A DNA stretch of 64,000 nucleotides from Kribbella rubisoli (GCF_004217145.1 NZ_SHKR01000011.1:186001-250000), one strand, 5' to 3'; counted from the first letter of the stretch, positions 17,562-26,248 are shown. Notes: generated by a model not told the origin, from the sequence alone. A program made the numbers and translations.

Positions 17562-17630
17562 CGAATGTCCGTTCTTTATAGACTCCTCAAGGCTCGGCAG
17601 CTTGTCAAGAACGGACATTCGTTTTATGTT
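17562..17630. promoter_or_regulatory. paired TetR operators and leaderless tetR promoter
   Basis: The 15-base sequence CGAATGTCCGTTCTT (17562-17576) and its exact complement AAGAACGGACATTCG (17607-17621) face each other. Each contains an imperfect palindrome of the form GAANGNNCNTTC. On the plus strand TTGTCA (17602-17607) and TATGTT (17625-17630) are 17 bp apart with the second operator between them. The GTG start at 17637 begins 7 bases after the -10. This is an autoregulated divergent control region. Confidence 0.7.
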
Positions 17631-17636
17631 TCAAGC

Positions 17637-18233
17637 GTGCCGAAGGTCACCGAGGAGCACCGCCTGGCTCGCCGCGAGCAGATCGTCGCGGCGGCCCGTG
17701 TCTGCATGAACGCGGAGGGCTTCCACAAGACGACGATGGCCGACGTGATCCGCGAGTCCCAGCTGTCGGCGGGCGCTGTGTACGGCTACTTCAAGAGCAA
17801 GGAAGAGATCGTCGCGGCGATCGCCGAGGACGCGCTCAGCACGGTCGACGAGCTCTTCGAGAACCTGCTCGCCTCCGACGAGCCGCTGACTCCGCTGGCC
17901 GCGCTGGAAGCCACCGTCGACCAGGTGGTGCGGGTCGCGGGTGCGCCGGCCGGGGATGTCACCCGGATCGCCGTACAGGCCTGGGCCGAGGCCCTGCGCA
18001 ACGAGGAGATCCGCGAGATCGCGAAGGGCAAGTACTGCAAGCTTCGCGGGCATTTCCTGGTGATCGCCCGCCGCGCGCAGGCCGACGGGACGCTCGACCC
18101 GGACGTCGATCCCCAGCACGTCGCCCAGGTCATGTTCAGCATGATCCCCGGCTTCGTCCTGCAGCGGCTGCTGATCGGCGACGTCACCCCGGCCACCTAC
18201 AAGGCCGGCCTGCGAGCCCTGCTGCGCTCGTAA
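17637..18233 (+). CDS. TetR-family transcriptional regulator
   Basis: A 198-residue repressor. The N-terminal helix-turn-helix reads MADVIRESQLSAGAVYGYFKSKEEIV (about residues 35-60), preceded by the conserved REQIVAAARVCMNAEGFHKTTM helix. The C-terminal ligand domain (VTRIAVQAWAEALRNEEIRE) resembles multidrug-type TetR proteins. The GTG at 17637 fits a leaderless transcript, and longer frames run back through the promoter. It most likely represses itself and the divergent membrane protein gene. Confidence 0.87.
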   Translation: MPKVTEEHRLARREQIVAAARVCMNAEGFHKTTMADVIRESQLSAGAVYGYFKSKEEIVAAIAEDALSTVDELFENLLASDEPLTPLAALEATVDQVVRVAGAPAGDVTRIAVQAWAEALRNEEIREIAKGKYCKLRGHFLVIARRAQADGTLDPDVDPQHVAQVMFSMIPGFVLQRLLIGDVTPATYKAGLRALLRS

Positions 18234-18243
18234 GGCCCTCATC

Positions 18244-18267
18244 CGGGGTGGAGTTTCACCCACCCCG
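18244..18267 (+). terminator. hairpin terminator after tetR
   Basis: CGGGGTGG (18244-18251) pairs perfectly with CCACCCCG (18260-18267) around an 8-base loop, 10 bases after the tetR stop and before the ABC exporter operon. Confidence 0.6.
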
Positions 18268-18321
18268 TACGGTGGTCCAGCACCATGGGGCGGTACGCCG
18301 TTGCTCCGTAGCGTCGACGGC

Positions 18322-19107
18322 ATGAGAAAGCCGAAGCAGGAAGCAGTCGACGGGACCGGATACTCGGTCGTCCTGCAGGACGTACGACGGGTCTACGGCC
18401 GTGGCGGGAACACCGTCACCGCCCTCAACGGGATCTCGATGAAGTTCGCCCCCGGCACCTTCACCGCGGTGATGGGGCCGTCGGGTTCGGGCAAGAGCAC
18501 GTTCCTGCACTGTGCGGCAGGGCTCGACCGGCCGACGTCGGGCACGGTGCTGATCGACGGCCTGCCGCTGGCCGGGCTGAGCGAGCGCAAGCTGACCGAG
18601 CTCCGCCGCGAGCGGATCGGGTTCGTGTTCCAGTCCTTCAACCTGCTGCCCGCGCTGACCGTCTGGCAGAACGTCACCCTTCCGCAGGAGCTCGACGGCC
18701 GACGCGTGAACAAGGCCGCGGTCCGCCAGGTCCTCGAACGCGTCGGCTTGTCTGACAAGCAGAGGAGTCGCCCGGGTGAGCTGTCCGGCGGCCAGCAGCA
18801 ACGCGTCGCGATCGCCCGCGCCCTCGTGGCCCGTCCGGCCGTGATCTTCGCCGACGAGCCGACCGGCGCGCTGGACACGCAGACAGCCGCCGACGTACTC
18901 GAACTGCTCCGCGAGCCGGTTCGCACGCAGGGGCAGACAGTCGTGATGGTCACCCACGATCCGGTCGCGGCGTCGTACGCCGACCAGGTCGTCTTCCTGG
19001 CCGACGGCGTACTGGCCGGCAGCCTGACCGCGCCGACGGCCGAGCAGGTCGCCGACCGGATGACCCACCTCGGCGCGCGGTCCAACCTGCAGGTGGTGGC
19101 GGGATGA
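18322..19107 (+). CDS. ABC transporter ATP-binding protein, MacB/LolD type
   Basis: A 261-residue ATPase. Walker A is GPSGSGKST, the Q-loop is FVFQSFNLLP, the signature is LSGGQQQRVAIARAL, Walker B is VIFADEPTGALD and the H-loop is TVVMVTHD. The FQSFNLLPALTVWQNV block is typical of the MacB/LolD/FtsE subgroup, which works with FtsX-like permeases on lipoproteins, peptides or antibiotics. Its stop overlaps the permease start (ATGATG). ATG 18322 was chosen because an upstream in-frame start has no ribosome site. Confidence 0.92.
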   Translation: MRKPKQEAVDGTGYSVVLQDVRRVYGRGGNTVTALNGISMKFAPGTFTAVMGPSGSGKSTFLHCAAGLDRPTSGTVLIDGLPLAGLSERKLTELRRERIGFVFQSFNLLPALTVWQNVTLPQELDGRRVNKAAVRQVLERVGLSDKQRSRPGELSGGQQQRVAIARALVARPAVIFADEPTGALDTQTAADVLELLREPVRTQGQTVVMVTHDPVAASYADQVVFLADGVLAGSLTAPTAEQVADRMTHLGARSNLQVVAG

Positions 19108-21569
19108 TGCGCCAAGCCATCCGCACCTTGCGTCATCGCAAGAGCGGATTCATCGCCACGTTCGTCGCGGTCGTCTTCGGTACGGCGATCGTGATGGCGT
19201 GCGGCGGCCTGATGGAGACCGGCATCCGCTCCAACGTCGAGCCCCAGCGCCTGGCCGGCACCGCACTGGTTGTCACCGGCAAGCAATCCCACCTCCGGCC
19301 CGGCGAAGAAGACGCCACTCCCCTGCCGGAACGCGTCGGCGTCCCGGTAGACGCACTGGCGAAAATCCGTTCCACAGAGGGCGTTTCGTCCGCCATCGGC
19401 GACTACACCTTCCCCGCGATCGGTCCGTCGGTTACTGAAGGCCACAACTGGTCCAGCGCCTCTCTGGCCCCCTACGACCTCAGCACCGGGCACGCACCAG
19501 GCTCCGGTCAGGTAGTTGTTTCCTCCGGCAAGCCCGGCGATCACCTCACCCTCATCGTCAACGGCGACCCGAAGACCTTCACCGTCAGCGGAATCGCCCC
19601 GACAGCAACCAGCAACGCCTTCTTCTCCGACCGCGACGCCACCCAATTCGCCCGCAACCCGGAGCGTTTCGCCGACGTCGGCGTACTGCTTGCCCCTGGC
19701 GCCAACCTCGACGACGTGAAGGACCGGCTGAAGGCAATCGACAGCAATCTCACCGTTCGCGAAGGTGTCGACCGCGGCCTGGCCGAGCACCCCGACGCCG
19801 AGTCACACAAGACCGCACTGATCGCGGTCGCCGGCTCGTTCGGCGGCATCGCAACCATGACGATGATGTTCGTCGTCGCCTCGACGCTGGCCCTTGCCGC
19901 ACAGCATCGCGAGCGCGAGTTCGCCCTGCTCCGCGGCATCGGTACGACGCCTGGACAGGTCCGCCGGATGATCCTCGGCGAGGCGCTCCTGGTCTCGCTG
20001 CCGGCGGTCGCGGTGGGCGTCATCCCAGGCACCTTCCTAGGGCGATTCCTCTTCGATCAGCTCAGCACGCACGGCGTCGCGTCGCCGGTGATCGAGTTCT
20101 CGCAAGGCTGGATCCCGTTCGCGGCCGGCGCCGGTGCCGCCGTACTCGCGGCCATCGGTGCAGGGCTGATCGCGGCCCGCAAGTCCGCGAAGATCCGTCC
20201 GATCGAGGCGCTGGTCGAGGCCTCGCTGCAGCGGAAGTGGTTCAGCTGGGTGCGGCTGCTGTTCGGTCTGCTGTTCCTCGGTGGTGGACTCGCGCTGCTG
20301 ATCGTCACCGCCACGGTGATGACCGGACCGCTCGCCGCCTCCACTGCCGGCCCGTCGATCCTCTGCTGGGCAATCGGTGTCGCACTGCTCGGCCCCTTCT
20401 GGACAAAGGCTGTGCTCGCGTTCTGGCGGTGGCCGGTGCAGGCACTGACCCGGGTCAACGGTCGCCTCGCGATCCGCAACCTGTCGGCGCGATCGGTCGC
20501 GATGTCCGCCGCGGTGATGCCGGTAATGCTTGCCGTCGGCATCTCGACGGCCAACCTGTACATGCAGACGACGCAAGTACACGCGTCCTCCGAGGCGTTC
20601 ACCCGGGATCTGCGCGCAGACGCCGTAGTGGTCTCGGATGCCGGTCTGTCGCCGGCGCTGCTTCAGCAGGTCCGCGGGGTACCGGGTGTTGCGAGTGCGT
20701 CGGCGTACGTCCGGAGCATCGGTGCGGTTGACGACCCGCGCAACTCGCCGTTCGACGAGGACGGTGCGCCGGTGATCGGCGTGGACGCCCAGGGCGCGAA
20801 CGGTACGGCGCCGGTCCGGCTGACGAACGGATCGCTCGCCGGGCTGACCGGTTCGACCGTCGCGATCCCGGACTATATGGCCACGAAGACGGGTCGCGGG
20901 GTCGGGTCCGAGATCGCGATGACGCTGGGCGACGGGACCCCCGTGAAGCTGCGGGTGGTTGCGACCTTCGCGGCGGAGCGCGGGTACGAGACGATCATCA
21001 TGCCCGCATCGTTGGTGGCCGCTCACACGACGGACGGCCTGACCAAGCAGATCCTCGTCCGCGCCACACCGGGTGCCGACGTACGACCGGGGCTGGCCAA
21101 GCTTGCGGCGGCTCATCCGACTGTCCAGGTCGCAGACCGCAGTACGTTGGTCGCCGCGAATGCGGAGGATCTGCAGACGCAGGCGTGGGTCAACTACATG
21201 CTCGTCGGAATGCTGATCGCGTACACCGCGGTCTCGGTCGTCAACACGCTCGTCTCGTCGACCCTGCGCCGCCGCCGCGAGTTCGCCCTCCAACGGTTGA
21301 CCGGCTCGACCCGACTACAGGTCCTGCGGATGTTGTGGACCGAAAGCACCCTGGCCACCCTCGCCGGAGTCACGCTAGGCACCGCGGTCGCCCTCGCCTG
21401 CCTGCTCCCCTTCTCCGCGAAGGTTTCAACCAGCGCGCTCCCCACCGGCCCACTGTGGATCTACGGCGTCATCGTCGCAGCCGCCACCATCCTCACCTTC
21501 GGCTCCACCCTCCTCCCCGCAACCACAACCCTCCGCCACGCCCCCACCCAACCCAACTTCAGCGACTAG
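19104..21569 (+). CDS. FtsX/MacB-like ABC transporter permease
   Basis: An 821-residue permease with two FtsX units. One N-terminal helix (about 16-38) is followed by an extracytoplasmic domain, three helices near 250-350, further helices near 385-450, a second N-terminal helix near 465, a large second extracellular domain, and the last three helices near 695-815. It uses a mechanotransmission rather than a classical transport layout. With the preceding ATPase it makes a complete exporter, possibly for peptides or antibiotics. No linked substrate gene is seen. The 3' end overlaps the convergent methyltransferase by 11 bp. Confidence 0.88.
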   Translation: MMRQAIRTLRHRKSGFIATFVAVVFGTAIVMACGGLMETGIRSNVEPQRLAGTALVVTGKQSHLRPGEEDATPLPERVGVPVDALAKIRSTEGVSSAIGDYTFPAIGPSVTEGHNWSSASLAPYDLSTGHAPGSGQVVVSSGKPGDHLTLIVNGDPKTFTVSGIAPTATSNAFFSDRDATQFARNPERFADVGVLLAPGANLDDVKDRLKAIDSNLTVREGVDRGLAEHPDAESHKTALIAVAGSFGGIATMTMMFVVASTLALAAQHREREFALLRGIGTTPGQVRRMILGEALLVSLPAVAVGVIPGTFLGRFLFDQLSTHGVASPVIEFSQGWIPFAAGAGAAVLAAIGAGLIAARKSAKIRPIEALVEASLQRKWFSWVRLLFGLLFLGGGLALLIVTATVMTGPLAASTAGPSILCWAIGVALLGPFWTKAVLAFWRWPVQALTRVNGRLAIRNLSARSVAMSAAVMPVMLAVGISTANLYMQTTQVHASSEAFTRDLRADAVVVSDAGLSPALLQQVRGVPGVASASAYVRSIGAVDDPRNSPFDEDGAPVIGVDAQGANGTAPVRLTNGSLAGLTGSTVAIPDYMATKTGRGVGSEIAMTLGDGTPVKLRVVATFAAERGYETIIMPASLVAAHTTDGLTKQILVRATPGADVRPGLAKLAAAHPTVQVADRSTLVAANAEDLQTQAWVNYMLVGMLIAYTAVSVVNTLVSSTLRRRREFALQRLTGSTRLQVLRMLWTESTLATLAGVTLGTAVALACLLPFSAKVSTSALPTGPLWIYGVIVAAATILTFGSTLLPATTTLRHAPTQPNFSD

Positions 21570-22344
21570 CCAGACACGTCACCAACAGCGGCAGCGGATC
21601 CCCCGGCAGATGCCAGAACCCATCGGCGTCCTGCACCATCTCCGGGCTCCGCTGCCGCAGATCCACAGGCAACTCGTCCAGCCGCTCGATCCGCAGACCG
21701 GCTCCGCTCAGCGCATTCACCAATCCACTGACCGTCCACGGCCAAGTGGTCTGCACATGCTCCTTCATCTCTTGCCCGGTGTAACTGCTGGCCACCTGAC
21801 GATCGACTGCCCCCGTCCGGAAGTACGACGTACGCACCCGGAGCTCTCCATCGACCATCGACAGCATCGGATGGAACTCGGCAAGGAACAGCACCCCGCC
21901 GGGCCGGAGCATCCGCGCCACCACCCGGGCGAACTCGTTCAGATCCGGCAGCCAGACCAGCACCCCGTACGTCGCCACCACCACGTCGTACGACGCAGGC
22001 TCGAGTACGTCGGCCACGTCGTACACATCCGCCTGTACGAACCGCGCCGGCAGCCCGACCTCATCCGCCAGCCGCCGCGCCGCCGCGACTGCCTCCCCGG
22101 AGAAGTCCACGCCGGTGACCTCGGCGCCGAGCCGAGCCCACGACAACGTGTCCAGCCCGAAGTGACACATCAGGTGCAGCAGCCGCTTCCCGCGTACGTC
22201 GCCGAGCGCCTCGACCTCGAACTTCCGCAACGAACTGCGCCCGCCGCGGAACCCGTCGACGTCGTAGAACTCCGACGAGACGTGCGCCCCCGCCCGCAGA
22301 TCCCAGGCGGTGCGATTTCGCTCGACGCGCTCCCGATCGTCCAT
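21559..22344 (-). CDS. class I SAM-dependent methyltransferase
   Basis: A 261-residue methyltransferase of the Rossmann type. SAM motif I is LLHLMCHFGLDTLSWARLGA followed by VTGVDFS, the acidic motif II is FVQADVYDV, and motif III is RMLRPGGVLFLAEFHP. The substrate is unknown. The layout resembles UbiE/methyltransferase_11-type proteins common in Streptomyces. ATG 22344. It is separated by about 40 bp from the FMN reductase on the same strand. Confidence 0.85.
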   Translation of the reverse strand: MDDRERVERNRTAWDLRAGAHVSSEFYDVDGFRGGRSSLRKFEVEALGDVRGKRLLHLMCHFGLDTLSWARLGAEVTGVDFSGEAVAAARRLADEVGLPARFVQADVYDVADVLEPASYDVVVATYGVLVWLPDLNEFARVVARMLRPGGVLFLAEFHPMLSMVDGELRVRTSYFRTGAVDRQVASSYTGQEMKEHVQTTWPWTVSGLVNALSGAGLRIERLDELPVDLRQRSPEMVQDADGFWHLPGDPLPLLVTCLASR

Positions 22345-22385
22345 CCAGCGACGATAGGCGGCGAACGGCCGTCGGCGCGCCGGGT

Positions 22386-23024
22386 TTACCGTGCAGGCGT
22401 TGGTTCGGCCACCGGCTGCAGGGCGATTGTGGTTGCCTGGATGATGCCCGCGTTGGCGCGGATCCAGCTGGAGAGGACTACCTGGAGGTCTTCGAGGTCA
22501 CGCTCCTCGAGGATGACGCCGGGGACGGGCACGCTGGCGCCGAGTTCGGCGAGGACCGGGCGGAGGTGGTGGTCGGCGAGCAACTTGTGGCTCGGGGCCG
22601 CGGATACGGTGACCGGTACGACGACCGCGCCGGCCAGCGCCCCAGGCCGCAGTACGTCGAGGAAGCTCTTCAGCAGACCGGTGTAGCTGCCTTTGTAGAC
22701 CGGCGTCGCGAGGACGATCACCGAGGCTGAAGACACCAGGTCGATCGCCTGATCCAACGCCGCACGATCGGCGGCACTCTCGAAGATGGCCGGCGCGAAC
22801 GTCACCAGGTCGATCAGCTCGTCGATCCGGTACGGCGTACCGAGCTCGGAGGCCAGCAACTCCGCGACCGACGCCGCGGCGGCCGCCGTCCGCGAACCCG
22901 CCCGTGGATTGCCGACCACCGTGACCACGGACTGCGGCCAGACCGGCGCGTCCTCGGACACGACCTGGGGCACGACCTGCGACTCGAACGCGACTGAGGG
23001 CATCTGACCCAACTCCTGAGACAT
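22386..23024 (-). CDS. NADPH-dependent FMN reductase family protein
   Basis: A flavodoxin-like reductase of about 212 residues. GNPRAGSRT is the FMN phosphate-binding loop, and ATPVYKGSYTGLLKSFLDVL is the second flavin loop seen in SsuE/MsuE enzymes. SsuE-type proteins supply FMNH2 to monooxygenases of sulfonate use, but none is nearby. The start is uncertain: ATG 23024 was taken, while ATG 23003 has the better ribosome site (AGGAG, 9 bases upstream) and a TTG at 23051 is also in frame. All lie ahead of the conserved core. Confidence 0.83.
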   Translation of the reverse strand: MSQELGQMPSVAFESQVVPQVVSEDAPVWPQSVVTVVGNPRAGSRTAAAAASVAELLASELGTPYRIDELIDLVTFAPAIFESAADRAALDQAIDLVSSASVIVLATPVYKGSYTGLLKSFLDVLRPGALAGAVVVPVTVSAAPSHKLLADHHLRPVLAELGASVPVPGVILEERDLEDLQVVLSSWIRANAGIIQATTIALQPVAEPTPAR

Positions 23025-23062
23025 CGGCAGTGATACCTCGAGCGTAGTCAAAGTCGAGCGCG

Positions 23063-23737
23063 TTACTTGACTTTCTCAGGATCTGAACGCCCGCGCAGCT
23101 TCACGACCACGAACCACGCCACCGCGGCGACCGCACCGGCGATCACCAGCTTCTGGAACACCCCGACCGACGACTCGACCAGATGCCACCGCTCACCGAG
23201 CTGGTAACCGGCCAGGATCAGCAACGAGTTCCACACCAGGCTCCCGAGTGCGGTCAGCGGCACGAACAGCGCGACCCGCATCCGCTCCACCCCGGCCGGC
23301 ACCGAGATCAGGCTCCGCACGACCGGGACCAGCCGCCCGATCAGCACCGCCTTGGCACCGTGCCGCAGGAACCACTCCTCGGCCTTGTCGATGTCGGCCA
23401 CCTTCACCAACGGCAGCTTCTCGGCGATCGCGCGCGTCCGATCGCGGCCGAGCACCCCGCCCACGCCGTACAGGGCGAGCGCACCGACGACCGACCCCAG
23501 GGTGGTGAACACGATCGCGCTGATCAGCCCGAGATCGCCCCGGGCCGCCGCGAAGCCGGCCAGCGGCAGGATCACCTCGCTCGGCAACGGCGGGAAGAGA
23601 TTCTCGAGCGCGACCGCCAACCCGGCACCCGCCGGACCCATCCGCTCCATCAGATCGATCGCCCACCCGGCCACTCCACCGGTCGGCTCCTGCGTCGCCT
23701 GCAGCGCGGTCATCATCACCTGATTCGTCGTCATCAT
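23063..23737 (-). CDS. DedA-family membrane protein
   Basis: A 224-residue DedA/SNARE-associated membrane protein. The re-entrant motif ENLFPPLPSEVILPLAGFAA and the later GRLVPVVRSLISVPAG segment with its conserved arginines are characteristic. These proteins act in lipid carrier recycling (undecaprenyl phosphate or phospholipid flipping). The ATG at 23737, one of two tandem ATGs, was chosen because the longer frame upstream crosses the nagB promoter region. It is divergent from nagB. Confidence 0.9.
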   Translation of the reverse strand: MMTTNQVMMTALQATQEPTGGVAGWAIDLMERMGPAGAGLAVALENLFPPLPSEVILPLAGFAAARGDLGLISAIVFTTLGSVVGALALYGVGGVLGRDRTRAIAEKLPLVKVADIDKAEEWFLRHGAKAVLIGRLVPVVRSLISVPAGVERMRVALFVPLTALGSLVWNSLLILAGYQLGERWHLVESSVGVFQKLVIAGAVAAVAWFVVVKLRGRSDPEKVK

Positions 23738-23796
23738 GGGTGCGACGCTAGGTCCGCGGACACGCCCCACACACTGGAGCCACCCACCGTACCGAC

Positions 23797-23812
23797 CGGG
23801 GGAAAACCCCCG
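23797..23812 (+). other. short GC hairpin in the nagB leader
   Basis: CGGGGG, an AAAA loop and CCCCCG form a perfect 6-bp stem between the divergent DedA and nagB genes, 37 bases before the nagB ATG. It may stabilise the leader. No DasR-like (ACTGGTCTAGACCACT-type) box is seen here. Confidence 0.35.
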
Positions 23813-23849
23813 CTGTGCGAGCATTTGCCACCAATAGAAAGGGTTTTGG

Positions 23850-24587
23850 ATGACAGTCGAGCACGCCCCCCGGACCAGCACGTACCCGTCGCGCGAGGAG
23901 CTCGGCCGGGCCGCGGGCACCGCAGCCGCCGAGCAGATCCGCGCGGCGATCGCGGCGACCGGACGTGCGCGGATCATGCTGGCCGCCGCGCCGAGCCAGA
24001 CCGCGACCCTGGCCGCGCTCGCCGTGCAACCGGACATCGACTGGAGCCGGGTCGAGTGCTTCCACATGGACGAGTACGTCGACCTGTCGCCGGACGCCCC
24101 GCAGTCGTTCCGGAACTGGCTGCACCGGAGCTTCCTCGATCAGGTGCCTCAGGCAACTTTCCACCCGCTCGCACCCGAAGCCGGCCCGGACAGCTACGCG
24201 GAACTGATGGGCGACGAGCCGTTCGACCTCGTCCTGTTCGGGCTCGGCGTCAACGGCCACCTCGCCTTCAACGACCCGCCCGCCGACTTCGACGATCCGC
24301 GCGCCGCGAAGATCGTCGCGCTGGATGAGACCAGTCGCCGCCAGCAGGTCGACGAAGGCAACTTCGCCGCGATGGACGACGTACCCACCCACGCCGTCAC
24401 GGTGACGATCCCCCGCCTGCTCAAAGCACGAGCCCTGGTCGGTTCAGTGCCCGGATCGGTCAAGCGACAGGCCGTCCACGACACGCTGACCCAGCCGATC
24501 AGCCCGGACTATCCGGGTACGGCGCTGCGCACCCACGCCGACGTACAACTCTTCCTTGACACAGAATCAGCCGACGCCGAGGTGTAG
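23850..24587 (+). CDS. nagB: glucosamine-6-phosphate deaminase
   Basis: Cytosolic enzyme that converts glucosamine-6-phosphate to fructose-6-phosphate and ammonia in amino-sugar catabolism. It is 245 residues. FHMDEYVDL contains the active-site aspartate, and GLGVNGHLAFNDPP is the substrate-binding loop with catalytic histidine. The sequence is diverged from the classical type, so a related 6-phospho-sugar isomerase is conceivable. It could serve the GH20 and chitinase genes further along. The 3' end overlaps the convergent SDR by 21 bp. Confidence 0.85.
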   Translation: MTVEHAPRTSTYPSREELGRAAGTAAAEQIRAAIAATGRARIMLAAAPSQTATLAALAVQPDIDWSRVECFHMDEYVDLSPDAPQSFRNWLHRSFLDQVPQATFHPLAPEAGPDSYAELMGDEPFDLVLFGLGVNGHLAFNDPPADFDDPRAAKIVALDETSRRQQVDEGNFAAMDDVPTHAVTVTIPRLLKARALVGSVPGSVKRQAVHDTLTQPISPDYPGTALRTHADVQLFLDTESADAEV

Positions 24588-25310
24588 GCCGCCGGAGGCA
24601 TCCACGACCTGACCCGTGATCCACCGGGCTTCGGGTGAGGCGAGGAACGCGACCACCTCGGCGACATCCTCACCCGTGCCCAGCCGGCCGAGCGCGGTCT
24701 GCGCGACAATCAACTCCGACAGCCCCGGCGTCTCGAAGATCGCGCCGTTGGCCTCGGTCCGCGTCGCGCCAGGCGCCACCGCGTTCACGGTGATGCTTCG
24801 CCGGCCAAGCTCCTGCGCCAGCGTGCGCGTCATCGTCTCGACCGCACCCTTGGTCATCGCGAACGAGGTCTGCGTCGGGTTGGCCATCCGGGTCGCGACC
24901 GACGAGACCGAGATGATCCGGCCGCCGTCGGCCACCATCGGCAGCAGCCGCTGGATCAGGAAGTACGGCGCCCGCACGTTCACCGCGATCAACCGATCGA
25001 ACGCCTCCTCCGAGTCCGTTCCGATCGGACCGGCCGGCTGCGCGGCCGCGTTGTTGACCAACACCTCCAACTGACGACCGGACAGCCCCGCGGTCAGTTG
25101 CTCGACCACCGCATCGACATCACCCGGGACGCCAAGCTCGGCGCCGATCACGAACCCACGACCGCCGATCCGGTCGAGCGTCTCCTCGGCCCCAGCCTTG
25201 TCCTGGTTGTAGTGCACCGCGACGTAGCTCCCCGCCGCAGCCAGCCGCTCCGCGATCGCCCGCCCGATGCCACGCGACGCACCCGTCACCAACGCAACCC
25301 TGTCGTTCAT
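24567..25310 (-). CDS. short-chain dehydrogenase/reductase with Phe in place of catalytic Tyr
   Basis: A 247-residue SDR with TGASRGIG at the cofactor site, VNNAAAQPAG, and the catalytic serine in ISVSSVATR. The YxxxK motif reads FAMTK (in TSFAMTKGAVETM), so the tyrosine hydroxyl is missing. The ATG at 25310 begins 7 bases after a GATAGT -10 on the minus strand, suggesting a leaderless transcript. It is divergent from a TetR regulator that probably controls it. Confidence 0.85.
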   Translation of the reverse strand: MNDRVALVTGASRGIGRAIAERLAAAGSYVAVHYNQDKAGAEETLDRIGGRGFVIGAELGVPGDVDAVVEQLTAGLSGRQLEVLVNNAAAQPAGPIGTDSEEAFDRLIAVNVRAPYFLIQRLLPMVADGGRIISVSSVATRMANPTQTSFAMTKGAVETMTRTLAQELGRRSITVNAVAPGATRTEANGAIFETPGLSELIVAQTALGRLGTGEDVAEVVAFLASPEARWITGQVVDASGGLHLGVG

Positions 25311-25343
25311 GTTAGAAACTATCATGTTGTTAGTATCTACCAC
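25311..25343. promoter_or_regulatory. symmetric divergent leaderless promoters (SDR/TetR)
   Basis: The 33 bp between the two ATGs holds outward-facing -10 boxes: GATAGT on the minus strand (complement of 25318-25323) and TAGTAT on the plus strand (25331-25336). Each is exactly 7 bases from its ATG. ACTA (25318-25321) and TAGT (25331-25334) are inverted around 9 bp, a possible TetR site covering both -10s. No ribosome sites are present. Confidence 0.5.
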
Positions 25344-25904
25344 ATGAGCTTGAGGGACCGCCAGCGCGCCGACACCCGGCAACGCATCCAGCGACAGGCA
25401 CTCCGCCTGTTCAGCGACCAGGGGTACGACGCAACCACGGTCAACGAGGTCGCCGACGCGGCCGGCGTCTCGGCGATGACCGTCTACCGGAACTTCCCCA
25501 CCAAGGAAGACCTCGTCCTGTACGACGACTTCGACGAGCAGGCCGCGGCGTCGATCGCCGAGCTCCCCTCAACCGGTTCCCTCACCGATCGCATCGGCCG
25601 CGCCGTACTCGCAACCATCGAGCGCGCGAACACCGACCTGCTCCTCGTCCGGCTCCAGCTGATGATCTCGACCCCCGCCCTCCAGGCCCGCCACCTCGAC
25701 AGCCAGTTCCGCCTGCAAGAGGCGTTCGTCCAAGCGATCTGCGCCGACGATCGAACCGTCGAGTACGCCGCCCGCGCAGCCGCGAGCGCCTGCCTGGGCG
25801 TGACCCACACCGCCCTCCTCCGCTGGGCCGCCGACAACGGCAAACCCAACCTCCCCACCCTCTACAGCGAGGCCTTCACCGCAGTCTTCGGCCACGCGCC
25901 CTGA
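25344..25904 (+). CDS. TetR-family transcriptional regulator
   Basis: A 186-residue repressor with a clear N-terminal DNA-binding domain: RQRIQRQALRLFSDQGYDATT, then VADAAGVSAMTVYRNFPTKEDLV. The C-terminal half resembles the AcrR/SACE_7040-type ligand domain with the ASACLGVTHTALLRW helix. It probably controls itself and the divergent SDR. ATG 25344 fits a leaderless transcript. Confidence 0.87.
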   Translation: MSLRDRQRADTRQRIQRQALRLFSDQGYDATTVNEVADAAGVSAMTVYRNFPTKEDLVLYDDFDEQAAASIAELPSTGSLTDRIGRAVLATIERANTDLLLVRLQLMISTPALQARHLDSQFRLQEAFVQAICADDRTVEYAARAAASACLGVTHTALLRWAADNGKPNLPTLYSEAFTAVFGHAP

Positions 25905-25919
25905 GAGGCGTGAAAAGTG

Positions 25920-25939
25920 AGGAATCGGGTTATATTCCT
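25920..25939 (+). promoter_or_regulatory. arsR-family promoter and operator
   Basis: AGGAAT (25920-25925) and ATTCCT (25934-25939) form an inverted repeat with an 8-bp spacer that covers the -10 box TATATT (25931-25936). The ATG at 25943 lies 6 bases after the -10. This is the expected layout for an autorepressed leaderless gene. Confidence 0.55.
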
Positions 25940-25942
25940 GGT

Positions 25943-26248
25943 ATGGCAACTACGTTCGAGGTGTTGGCGGAGCCTCGGCGGCGGGACATCCTCGATCTGT
26001 TGCGAGCCGGTGAGCGGCCGGTCGGCGAGCTTGTCGACGCGCTGTCGCTCAGCCAGCCCGCGGTGTCGAAGCACCTGAAGGTACTGCGCGACGCCGGGCT
26101 GGTGGAGGTCCGTCACGACGCGCAGCGCCGTTGGTACCGCCTCCGCCCGGCGCCGCTCGCCGAGGTCGACGCCTGGCTGGCGCCGTACCGCGACCTGTGG
26201 CACAACCGCCTCGACGCCCTCGAAGCCCACCTCGACCAGATGGACTAG
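25943..26248 (+). CDS. ArsR-family winged-helix regulator
   Basis: A 101-residue repressor consisting of a single winged helix-turn-helix: LAEPRRRDILDLLRAGERPV, recognition helix LSQPAVSKHLKVLRDAGLV, and wing VRHDAQRRWYRL. It has no cysteine pair for arsenic or metal binding, so it belongs to the general SmtB-like subgroup that often represses a neighbouring SRPBCC gene. Here no such gene follows directly. The start at 25943 is supported by the promoter geometry. Confidence 0.87.
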   Translation: MATTFEVLAEPRRRDILDLLRAGERPVGELVDALSLSQPAVSKHLKVLRDAGLVEVRHDAQRRWYRLRPAPLAEVDAWLAPYRDLWHNRLDALEAHLDQMD

